64,000 nucleotides of DNA from Actinomyces sp. oral taxon 170 str. F0386 (GTDB lineage Bacteria; Actinomycetota; Actinomycetes; Actinomycetales; Actinomycetaceae). The stretch lies in contig NZ_GL882517.1 of NCBI RefSeq assembly GCF_000195595.1, positions 25,523-89,522 of the forward strand, written 5' to 3'. Shown here in pieces: positions 1 through 6,363 of this stretch (position 1 is its first letter; every line of letters starts with the position of its first letter). Position numbers and translations under genes: made by a program. The notes under the pieces are model-generated. The model did not search any database and had not been told where the DNA came from. It saw only the letters and a list, made by a program, of their open reading frames with translations.

Positions 1-28
1 GGCGCGACCGCTTGAGAGCGGTCGCGCC
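1..28 (-). terminator. Hairpin terminator after the sortase operon
   Basis: A perfect 12-bp inverted repeat (1-12 against 17-28, loop TGAG) lies about 20 bases beyond the stop of the small gene at 50-208 on the minus strand. It fits a GC-rich intrinsic terminator, although no long T tract is visible inside the window. Confidence 0.6.
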
Positions 29-49
29 CCGTGAGGCCTGAGGCGGGCG

Positions 50-208
50 TCAGCCGACGTCGGCGTTGCCGGAGATGTGCCAGGTGGCGTTGGCCCAGGG
101 GAAGACGTACTGCATGAGCACGTAGACGATCCCGGCGGTGAGGATGAGTGCCTCGATGGCCTTGAGCCAGGCCGGCCCGGGCAGGTGGCGCCAGATGAAG
201 CCGTACAT
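50..208 (-). CDS. Small single-pass membrane protein coupled to sortase E
   Basis: This 52-codon gene has one hydrophobic segment (about residues 17-38), an N-terminus MYGFIWRHLP and a short polar C-terminus ending NADVG. Its ATG overlaps the sortase stop as TGATG, a classic translational-coupling arrangement, so the two proteins are very probably made together. I recall similar small proteins with a W-R-HLPGP start directly downstream of class E sortases in other actinobacteria, but I know no function for them. A sortase accessory or membrane-anchoring role is inference. The gene is too short for most ORF filters; the tight overlap and membrane-protein character are the support. Confidence 0.72.
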   Translation of the reverse strand: MYGFIWRHLPGPAWLKAIEALILTAGIVYVLMQYVFPWANATWHISGNADVG

Positions 209-981
209 CAGTTGACCCCTGGGTCGTTGAGCACCGACGCCGGGCGCCCCTCGGCACGGTCCATCCAGTACTCGAACTTCGCGTGGACGATCCAGCGCTG
301 GTCGTTGCCGAACTCGCCGGTGGTCGACCCGTGGCAGGTGGTCAGCGTGATGTACCGCTCGGTTGGCTGGACGTCGGGCTGGTTGGGCACCGGGGCGATG
401 ACCTCCACCTGCTCGGGCTGGACGAGCTCGTGACCGGTCACCTTGAACACGTACCAGGTGTTGGCGGTGGAGACGACGATCTCATCGCCCTCCTGGAGAA
501 GGTCGATGCGGCGGAAGGAGTTGCCGTAGGTGCGGCGGTGCCCGGCGATGGCGAAGTTGCCCAGCTCCCCGAGCTGCTGGGAGTCGGGGTAGTGGCCCGC
601 CGCCGCCTGGTCCAGGACGTCGGAGCCGGTGCCCTCCATGATGGGCATGTTGTTGTTCGTGACGCCGTACCACTTGGGGACGACGAGCATCCCGATGGTC
701 TCGCCGTAACCGACCTTCTCCATCACCGGGGGATCGTCGTAGTGCTTGGTGCCCTCGGTCTTCGGGGACTCGACCTGCTTGTCGTGGAACTGGGTGGCCA
801 CCGCCTGCGCACTGGCATTGGCGTCGATACCGGTCCACCACAGCTGCCAGACGAGGAACAGCGCCACGACGAGACCTGCGGTGATGAGCAGCTCGCCGAT
901 CCCGGTCAAGGTGCCGTTGAAGATTCGTACAGCACGGCTCTGGCCAGGTGCACGATGTCGCACAAGACCTCCTCTAGCCAT
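208..981 (-). CDS. srtE: Class E sortase (housekeeping cysteine transpeptidase)
   Basis: The protein (257 residues) cleaves sorting signals of secreted proteins and joins them to the cell wall. An N-terminal transmembrane segment (about 28-50) is followed by the sortase fold. The catalytic triad is visible: His148 in AIAGHRR, Cys216 in TLTTCHG and Arg229 in DQRWIVHA. TLTTC is the usual class E signature. I chose the ATG at 981 (MARGGLVRHR) because GAGGAGGGG lies just upstream; the frame is open to 1047 without such a site. It is translationally coupled to the small gene at 50-208 and divergent from crgA, its usual neighbour in actinobacteria. The anchored protein at 6364-9204 is a possible substrate, though its IPLTG signal differs from the LAxTG often linked to class E enzymes. 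Confidence 0.9.
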   Translation of the reverse strand: MARGGLVRHRAPGQSRAVRIFNGTLTGIGELLITAGLVVALFLVWQLWWTGIDANASAQAVATQFHDKQVESPKTEGTKHYDDPPVMEKVGYGETIGMLVVPKWYGVTNNNMPIMEGTGSDVLDQAAAGHYPDSQQLGELGNFAIAGHRRTYGNSFRRIDLLQEGDEIVVSTANTWYVFKVTGHELVQPEQVEVIAPVPNQPDVQPTERYITLTTCHGSTTGEFGNDQRWIVHAKFEYWMDRAEGRPASVLNDPGVN

Positions 982-1109
982 CGCCCCTCCTCGAGACTGA
1001 GACATCATCGGGTTAGCGGCCAGTCTAAGGTGACACACCCCGCCCATGACCAGCCGGGAGTGGTGGACGTATCACAGAGCACACCGTGAGGAAGCTTCTT
1101 CGCATGTCC

Positions 1110-1115
1110 TAGGCT
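1110..1115 (+). promoter_or_regulatory. Probable -10 element of crgA
   Basis: TAGGCT fits the TAnnnT -10 pattern seen before several genes of this window. It lies about 60 bases upstream of the chosen crgA start, in the gap shared with the divergent sortase gene. No convincing -35 is visible. Confidence 0.4.
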
Positions 1116-1175
1116 AGGCCCGGATGTATTGCGGTGGTCCGGCGCCACCACCCCCAACCAGTGAGGAGACCCAGG

Positions 1176-1676
1176 GTGACCTCGGAGAAGAAGTCCACCA
1201 AGGACGACGCCGACAAGGGCTCGGAGAAGGTCTCGAAGAAGAGCTCCGGCAAGAGCGGCGCGAAGAGCTCAGCGAAGGACTCCCAGAAGATCGCCACCGC
1301 CTCCGAGAAGAAGGACAAGGCGGACAAGGACACGAAGAAGAGCTCGTCGTCGAAGAAGAAGCACCCTGAGCGCTCGGGCAACCCGGCCAAGGCGGCCAAG
1401 GCCCTCGAGGAGGAGTCGCGCGCTGCGGCGAACCGGGTCTCACGTACCCCCACCAAGGTCAAGGACACCGCCTCACCGCGCTGGTACGCCCCCACGATGG
1501 TGACGCTCATGGTCATCGGACTGCTGTGGGTGGTCACCACCTACCTGTTCAACGGTCTGTACCCGCTGCCGTACTTCGCCAAGCACCACGCCACCGACTG
1601 GCTGTTCAACGGCAACCTCTACATCGGATTCCTCATCATGATGTCGGGATTCCTCGGCCTGCTGCGCTGGAAGTAG
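1176..1676 (+). CDS. crgA: CrgA septation protein with long charged N-terminal extension
   Basis: CrgA is a small integral membrane protein of the actinobacterial divisome that recruits or steadies division and wall-synthesis proteins at the septum. The last 80 residues hold the two transmembrane helices (around WYAPTMVTLMVIGLL and NLYIGFLIMMSGFLGLL) and the typical C-terminal LLRWK. Family members are usually about 85-95 residues; this one is 166 because some 90 residues rich in Lys, Ser, Glu and Ala precede the core. The GTG at 1176 is chosen because GAGGAG lies 7 bases upstream; an ATG at 1134 lacks such a site. The neighbouring sortase gene is divergent. A disordered cytoplasmic tail that binds partners is plausible but is inference. 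Confidence 0.9.
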   Translation: MTSEKKSTKDDADKGSEKVSKKSSGKSGAKSSAKDSQKIATASEKKDKADKDTKKSSSSKKKHPERSGNPAKAAKALEEESRAAANRVSRTPTKVKDTASPRWYAPTMVTLMVIGLLWVVTTYLFNGLYPLPYFAKHHATDWLFNGNLYIGFLIMMSGFLGLLRWK

Positions 1677-1722
1677 CACAACCTGGCGCGTCCGCCAGAG
1701 GCGCGCCGACCGACCCGCCCCC

Positions 1723-1752
1723 GAGGCCCCCGAGCACAGGCTCGGGGGCCTC
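1723..1752 (+). terminator. Terminator of crgA
   Basis: A 12-bp perfect inverted repeat (1723-1734 and 1741-1752, loop CACAGG) lies 46 bases beyond the crgA stop. Confidence 0.65.
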
Positions 1753-1812
1753 GTCGTACCCGCAGCCGTGCCGCCCCGTCCCCCGGCCGGCCACAGCGGT
1801 CCACAGACATCC

Positions 1813-1929
1813 TGTGGATCAGTGGATAGACGCGTCCCCACAACTCACCCCGACTTTCCCCAAGTGTGGACACACCTGTGGATAACTACACCGATGTGTT
1901 TCCACACCTGTGTCCCCAGGTGTGGATGA
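1813..1929. other. Cluster of DnaA-box-like nonamers between convergent genes
   Basis: The 311-base gap 1677-1987 between convergent crgA and rhomboid genes holds one exact DnaA box (TGTGGATAA, 1877-1885) and three one-mismatch versions: TGTGGATCA at 1813, TGTGGACAC at 1865 and TGTGGATGA at 1921, all in the same orientation. A perfect 10-bp inverted repeat (1901-1910 and 1917-1926) sits inside the cluster and could serve as the rhomboid-side terminator. DnaA binding is inference from the words. Confidence 0.45.
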
Positions 1930-1987
1930 ACCACACGTATGTTCTTCCACCGATGTCATTGCCTCTCGTCCGGGCGGTGGCGGCAGG

Positions 1988-2827
1988 TCAGGCGATGAGG
2001 GCCCGAGCGACATTGAGTCCCACGAGCACCGCCAGGACCGCCGCGGTTCCGGCGATCCCCACGGCCTTCCGCTTCCCGCGGGGCGCCCACGCGTAGACCG
2101 CTGCGATGATCCCCCCGACGACGAGTCCGCCGAGATGCCCCTGCCAGGAGATGTTGGCCCCCAGGAAGGAGACGACGGCATTGACCGCCAGGAGCGCCAC
2201 GATTCCCGAGGTGTCCCGCCCGAAGCGCCGCTGCACCACGAACATGGTGGAGAACAGACCGAAGACCGCTCCTGAGGCCCCCACCGTCATCGTGACCCAG
2301 GAGTTGGTGTCCGGCCAGGAGAGCCAGTAGATCGCCGTCGAACCGCCCAGGGCGCTGAGCAGGTAGACGGCGGTGAAGCGCCAGCGCCCGAGCACCGGCT
2401 CGAGGGCGCCGCCCAGCACCCACAGAGCCCACATGTTGAAGCCGAGGTGCATGTAGTTCGCGTGGAGGAAGGCGGTCGTCAGGAACCGCCAGGGCTCGTA
2501 GGCGGCCGCCACCGGCACGAAGGCCAGCCAGGAGTCCAGAGCGGGGGCGAAGACCTCAAGCGCGTAGGCGACGACGCACAGGCCGATGAGCACCTTGGTG
2601 ATGACGGCGTCGGAGACCATGGCCCCGCCCAGGAGCGTGCGCGCCTGGCGCCGGCCGGCCTGCGACTGACGGGCGCAGTCCACGCAGTGCACGCCCACGG
2701 AGCTGGGAACCTGGCAGGCCGGGCAGGCCGGTCGGTCGCAGCGCTGGCAACGCACGTAGGCCACCGTCTCCGGGTGGCGGGGGCACACCGGCGGGGCCTG
2801 CTCAGTGGATGGATTCGTTGAGGTCAT
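1988..2827 (-). CDS. Rhomboid family intramembrane serine protease with N-terminal zinc ribbon
   Basis: This 279-residue multipass protein cleaves transmembrane substrates within the membrane. The catalytic dyad is present: Ser185 in GASGAVFG and His231 in QGHLGG. HANYMHLGFNMW (about 122-133) is the conserved segment of the second helix region. The first 55 residues carry seven cysteines (C15, C27, C30, C35, C38, C48, C51) in CxxC pairs, a B-box-like zinc ribbon common in actinobacterial rhomboids. The ATG at 2827 has AGGAG 6 bases upstream; the frame is open to 2863 but lacks a site there. It is convergent with crgA and follows the cyclophilin gene on the same strand. Its substrate is unknown. 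Confidence 0.9.
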   Translation of the reverse strand: MTSTNPSTEQAPPVCPRHPETVAYVRCQRCDRPACPACQVPSSVGVHCVDCARQSQAGRRQARTLLGGAMVSDAVITKVLIGLCVVAYALEVFAPALDSWLAFVPVAAAYEPWRFLTTAFLHANYMHLGFNMWALWVLGGALEPVLGRWRFTAVYLLSALGGSTAIYWLSWPDTNSWVTMTVGASGAVFGLFSTMFVVQRRFGRDTSGIVALLAVNAVVSFLGANISWQGHLGGLVVGGIIAAVYAWAPRGKRKAVGIAGTAAVLAVLVGLNVARALIA

Positions 2828-2900
2828 CGAGTACTCCTGTGGGGATGATCGGCGGACGATCAAGGCTCAGCATGTTGTGGTGTGGCGGGCCGGGTACGAC

Positions 2901-2932
2901 GACGCCGCCGGGATACTGGTCCCGACGGCGTC
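2901..2932 (-). terminator. Terminator after the cyclophilin gene
   Basis: An inverted repeat (2901-2913 and 2920-2932, one mismatch, loop TACTGG) lies 60 bases beyond the cyclophilin stop on the minus strand. Confidence 0.5.
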
Positions 2933-2991
2933 ACAGGGGCGAATCACACCCGGTACTGGTGACTGCTGGTGTCTCAGCGCCCTCCTCGCGG

Positions 2992-3513
2992 CTACTCGGT
3001 GATCTCCACCGAGGTGATGATGACATCCTGCACCGGGCGGTCGCGCGGATCGGTCTCAACAGCGGAGATCGCGTCGACGACGCCGCGAGAGGCCTCATCG
3101 GTGACGGCGCCGAAGATCGTGTGCTTGCCCTGGAGCCACTCGGTGGGGGCGGTGGTGATGAAGAACTGTGAGCCGTTGGTGCCCTTGCCCAGGCGGCGAC
3201 CGGCGTTGGCCATGGCCAGGACATAAGGGGCGGCGAAGGTCAGGGAGGCGTCGATCTCGTCGTCGAAGACGTAGCCGGGGCCGCCGGTACCGGTGCCCAG
3301 CGGGTCGCCGCCCTGGATCATAAAGCCGGGGATGACGCGGTGGAAGATGACGTTGTCGTACAGGGGTGCGTGGGACTCCTCTCCGGTACGGGGATCCGTC
3401 CAGGCCTTCTGGCCGGTGGCCAGCCCCACGAAGTTGGAGACGGTCTCGGGCGCTTGCTCGGGGTAGAGCTCCAGGCGGATGTCGCCGAGGTTGGTGTGAA
3501 GAGTCGCTTCCAT
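2992..3513 (-). CDS. Cyclophilin-type peptidyl-prolyl cis-trans isomerase
   Basis: A cytoplasmic prolyl isomerase (173 residues) that speeds protein folding. The cyclophilin core is complete: FHRVIPGFMIQGGD (about 57-70), LAMANAG (99-105) and GSQFFITT (114-121). There is no signal peptide. Two in-frame starts, at 3522 (MAPMEATLH) and 3513 (MEATLHTNL), both lack a clear Shine-Dalgarno site; I chose 3513 because the conserved fold begins there. A ppiA gene in this position, between gyrA and crgA, is recalled from mycobacteria. Specific substrates cannot be inferred. Confidence 0.9.
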   Translation of the reverse strand: MEATLHTNLGDIRLELYPEQAPETVSNFVGLATGQKAWTDPRTGEESHAPLYDNVIFHRVIPGFMIQGGDPLGTGTGGPGYVFDDEIDASLTFAAPYVLAMANAGRRLGKGTNGSQFFITTAPTEWLQGKHTIFGAVTDEASRGVVDAISAVETDPRDRPVQDVIITSVEITE

Positions 3514-3689
3514 AGGGGCCATGGTGGCACGCCGCCGCGCCTGTCGGCATGAACCCTGAGCGGTGTGCGGCACTGTTCACCCCAGGCAAAACGCCTGGAC
3601 ATCTTGTGGGCGCGATCGCCCAACGGTGCGAACATTGGTGCACGTTACACAACGACCGTCTGTATCCGTATCCGACCTGGGAGGCGATC

Positions 3690-4235
3690 ATGTCCTGCCT
3701 GACGAAAATATGCTGCGACAAGAAACTCGACACTACTCATCTGCGCAAGGAGGCAGCATCCTTCGCCGGGTCCGTCGTCGATCAGGCTGAGCGGGCCGCC
3801 CTGTGGGCGGCTCCGCACGTGAGCAAGGCCGCCGAGGAGGTAGGGCGCAGGGCCAAGGACGCACAGGAGCGTCTGGAGCCGGTGGTCCATGAGGCTCGCC
3901 AGCGGGTTGTCGAGGACTACATTCCACGTGCGCAGCGCGCCGCCGTGGCTGCCCAGGCCGCCGCGGGTAAGGACGGTACCCTGACAGAGCGCGCCCAGCG
4001 CGTGGCTGTTGCCGCAAAGTCCGCCGCATTGGAGGTTCCCGTGAAGAAGCAGAAGAAGCACCGCGTGCTCAAGACCCTGGGTTGGCTGGCCGTCGCCGGC
4101 GCGGCCGCTGCTGGCGCCTACGTCGTGTGGCGTCGTAGCCAGCCGGTCGAGGACCCGTGGGCCGAGGAGTACTGGGCCGACTCCACCGAGGATGAGGCCG
4201 GCTACGGCATCAGCCCCGAAGACGCTCAGGCCTGA
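3690..4235 (+). CDS. Alanine-rich helical protein with one membrane segment
   Basis: I do not recognise this 181-residue protein. Residues 1-15 are cysteine-rich (MSCLTKICCDKK). Residues 16-115 form a long Ala/Arg/Glu-rich helix or coiled coil. One hydrophobic segment (about 127-147, after the basic KKQKKHR) is followed by an acidic tail with PWAEEYWAD. The layout resembles actinobacterial YtxH-like or apolipoprotein-like stress proteins, but no defining motif is present. The ATG at 3690 follows GGGAGG by about 6 bases. The gene stands alone, with a strong terminator after it and a cyclophilin diverging upstream. Confidence 0.75.
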   Translation: MSCLTKICCDKKLDTTHLRKEAASFAGSVVDQAERAALWAAPHVSKAAEEVGRRAKDAQERLEPVVHEARQRVVEDYIPRAQRAAVAAQAAAGKDGTLTERAQRVAVAAKSAALEVPVKKQKKHRVLKTLGWLAVAGAAAAGAYVVWRRSQPVEDPWAEEYWADSTEDEAGYGISPEDAQA

Positions 4236-4254
4236 GAGCATCACAGACCCGTCA

Positions 4255-4296
4255 ACGACGACGCCGCGCCGGTTCCCACCCGCGCGGCGTCGTCGT
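4255..4296 (+). terminator. Strong terminator hairpin
   Basis: A perfect 15-bp inverted repeat (4255-4269 and 4282-4296) lies 20 bases after the stop of the helical membrane protein. Confidence 0.75.
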
Positions 4297-4358
4297 CTCG
4301 TGAGGCCGTCGTACTGAAACGCAGTCCCTCCCCCGGCGACGTCGTCACACGCCGCGGG

Positions 4359-4364
4359 TAGCCT
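4359..4364 (+). promoter_or_regulatory. -10 element, probably a leaderless start
   Basis: TAGCCT ends 7 bases before the ATG of the aldo-keto reductase, so transcription would begin at or next to the start codon. A GGGAGG between them is too close to the ATG to act well as a ribosome binding site. Confidence 0.45.
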
Positions 4365-4371
4365 GGGAGGC

Positions 4372-5226
4372 ATGTGCGCGCTGTCCGTTCCCACCATCGC
4401 CCTGACTCGCGGAACCAACGGGGAGGAGGTGCTCATCCCCCAGCTGGGACTCGGTACCTACAAGATCCCCGACGACGAGGCCGAGTGCGTGGTCCGCGAT
4501 GCCCTGGCAGTGGGTTACCGGCACATCGACACCGCCCAGATGTATGGCAACGAGGCCGGGGTGGGGCGAGCGATCGCCGCCTGCGGTCTGCCGCGCCGGG
4601 ACCTGTTCGTCACCTCCAAGCTCGACAATCCCAACCATCGGCGCGACGACGCGCTGCGCAGCCTCGACGCCACGATGGGAGCGCTGGGACTGGAGGTTCT
4701 CGACCTGTTCCTCGTCCACTGGCCACTGGCCACGTCGACCGGGATCGACCTGGTGGACACCTGGCGCACCATGATCGAGATCCTTCACAGCGGACGGGTG
4801 CGCGCTATCGGCGTCTCCAACTTCCAGCCCGACCACCTGCGCCGGATCGTGGAGGCCACAGGCGTGGTTCCGGCGGTCAACCAGATCGAGCTGCACCCCT
4901 GGCTGGCCCAGTCCGAGTTGCGTTCGACGCACGCGCAGATGGGCATCGCCACGGAGTCCTGGTCACCGCTGGGGCGGGGCAGATTGCTGACGGATCCCGT
5001 CGTCGTGAGGATCGCCGAGGCCGTTGGGGTGAGCCCGGCCCAGGTCATCATCCGCTGGCACCTGCAGAACGGGCTCGTGGTCATCCCCAAGTCGACTCAC
5101 CGTGAGCGCATGATCGCCAACGCCGACGTCATCGGCTTCACTCTCGACGACGCTCACATGGCGGCGCTGGACGCCTTGGACCAGGGGGTGCGCACCGGGT
5201 CCCACCCCGACCAGGTCCAGGTCTGA
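4372..5226 (+). CDS. Aldo/keto reductase (2,5-diketogluconate reductase-like)
   Basis: A cytoplasmic NADPH-dependent carbonyl reductase of 284 residues with a TIM-barrel fold. The catalytic tetrad is present: Asp53 and Tyr58 in HIDTAQMYGNE, Lys83 in TSKLDN and His116 in LVHWPL. The cofactor-binding end carries VIPKSTHRERMIAN. Overall it resembles the AKR5 group that reduces 2,5-diketo-gluconate and small aldehydes, but the substrate cannot be fixed from sequence. It stands alone between a terminator and the convergent DUF364 gene. Its promoter geometry suggests leaderless translation. Confidence 0.9.
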   Translation: MCALSVPTIALTRGTNGEEVLIPQLGLGTYKIPDDEAECVVRDALAVGYRHIDTAQMYGNEAGVGRAIAACGLPRRDLFVTSKLDNPNHRRDDALRSLDATMGALGLEVLDLFLVHWPLATSTGIDLVDTWRTMIEILHSGRVRAIGVSNFQPDHLRRIVEATGVVPAVNQIELHPWLAQSELRSTHAQMGIATESWSPLGRGRLLTDPVVVRIAEAVGVSPAQVIIRWHLQNGLVVIPKSTHRERMIANADVIGFTLDDAHMAALDALDQGVRTGSHPDQVQV

Positions 5227-5269
5227 GCGGCGCGCCCCTGCGTCACCCCGGCGGCTTGTCCATTTCGTC

Positions 5270-6028
5270 TCAGACCCGGTGGCGGTGGACCCGGAAGCCG
5301 GGTCCGATGTCACCGGCCGGCACCAGCTCAGCCAGGGCGGCCGGGTCGGAGAGCGAGCGCGCTGCGATGAAGCCGGTGACGGTGTCCACACCGTAGTCGA
5401 GGAGCACCGGGTTGAGCGGCGTCGACGGGCCGACGAGGACCGTGTGCGCATCACGGGAGAGCTCGATGAGCCTGGGCGCGGTCTTGTTGACGAAGCTCGA
5501 TGAGGAGATGAAGACGACGTCGCACTCGGGCAGGACGTACTCGCAGGCGCTGTCCGGCCAGTCGCCGGGCTGAAGGTTGCGCTCGAGGCAGATGTACTCC
5601 CCGGCACCGGCCAGAGCGGCCTCGGCGAAGGGGAAGTGCCCGATCACTGCGACCTTCCTACCGGCAATCATCTTCTGGTAGGGATCGAAGACCTGACGCC
5701 AGGTCAATCCCTCCCCGGTGGGCTCGAACCCGTTGGCGGCGGCCGTCTCCTCACGCGAGTACCAGGAGTTGATAGCGGCCTGGCCGATACTGGCCTCGGC
5801 GAGGTTCCAGGACTTCACCAGGGCACCGACGTCGCGCAGCGGTCGGCCGTCGAGCGAACCATCAGCGAGGGCCGGGCGGCTGCGGACATCCATGGTCCAG
5901 GCCGTGCCGACACCGCCGGCGGAGTTGAGGACACGGGTCCAACGCGCCCCCTGACCCGACGCCCGCACAACGACGTCGCCGGGCAGTCCGTCAAGAAGCG
6001 TGTCGTAGATCTCCCAGGGCTGTGACAT
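5270..6028 (-). CDS. DUF4213/DUF364 protein, putative heavy-metal chelation
   Basis: This 252-residue protein has the two-part DUF4213-DUF364 layout. An N-terminal half (ending near the NSWYS stretch) is followed by a Rossmann-like half with KVAVIGHFPF, DVVFISSSSFVNKT and VLVGPSTPLNP. The family is proposed to bind heavy metals and often sits with metal-uptake genes; no enzymatic activity is established that I can cite. The ATG at 6028 has AGGAGG 8 bases upstream; the frame is open to 6067. A DtxR/IdeR-like iron box at 6054-6076 overlaps the likely promoter, so iron control is a reasonable inference. It is convergent with the aldo-keto reductase. Confidence 0.8.
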   Translation of the reverse strand: MSQPWEIYDTLLDGLPGDVVVRASGQGARWTRVLNSAGGVGTAWTMDVRSRPALADGSLDGRPLRDVGALVKSWNLAEASIGQAAINSWYSREETAAANGFEPTGEGLTWRQVFDPYQKMIAGRKVAVIGHFPFAEAALAGAGEYICLERNLQPGDWPDSACEYVLPECDVVFISSSSFVNKTAPRLIELSRDAHTVLVGPSTPLNPVLLDYGVDTVTGFIAARSLSDPAALAELVPAGDIGPGFRVHRHRV

Positions 6029-6053
6029 GACCTCATCCTCCTGCACCACGTAG

Positions 6054-6076
6054 TAACTGAGCCTCACCTATCCTAA
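6054..6076 (-). promoter_or_regulatory. Candidate iron box (DtxR/IdeR operator)
   Basis: On the minus strand TTAGGATAGGTGAGGCTCA begins with the nine bases TTAGGATAG of the classic tox operator and matches the 19-bp iron-box consensus at 13 positions. An overlapping 17-mer, TAGGTGAGGCTCAGTTA, matches the core consensus at 13 of 17. It lies 26-48 bases upstream of the DUF364 start. Confidence 0.5.
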
Positions 6077-6363
6077 GCAGTCCCGACCGACGACGCAGCC
6101 CTTTGAGTTCGGCCGTCTCACGGTCCCGCACAACATCGTGTCAGCAACGGCAAACCCTCACCGGGTTCTTCCTGTGGAACCACGTGCTCGCCCGCGCCGA
6201 AAGATCACCGAAGAATTACTTTCCAACCGATGACGTAGATAGTGACGACACTCAACCGTAATATTGATTGCTGTTAAGTTGCGAGGACTCTCACCAGATT
6301 CTCAGTTAATTACCTCGATGCTACCGTGGCAAGGCCCATGCTCCTGAACCGAGGTACCTCTCC
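6077..6363 (+). promoter_or_regulatory. AT-rich upstream region of the surface-protein gene
   Basis: The gap between the DUF364 gene and the divergent surface-protein gene is visibly AT-richer from about 6205 to 6320, in a GC-rich chromosome. It holds TTGATT and TAATAT-like words but no single convincing promoter. I see no coding sequence in it. Confidence 0.35.

Noticed and set aside
77-1089. Plus-strand frames opposite the sortase gene (77-433, 283-1089)
   Set aside because: Shadows of sortase E, which has all catalytic motifs on the minus strand.
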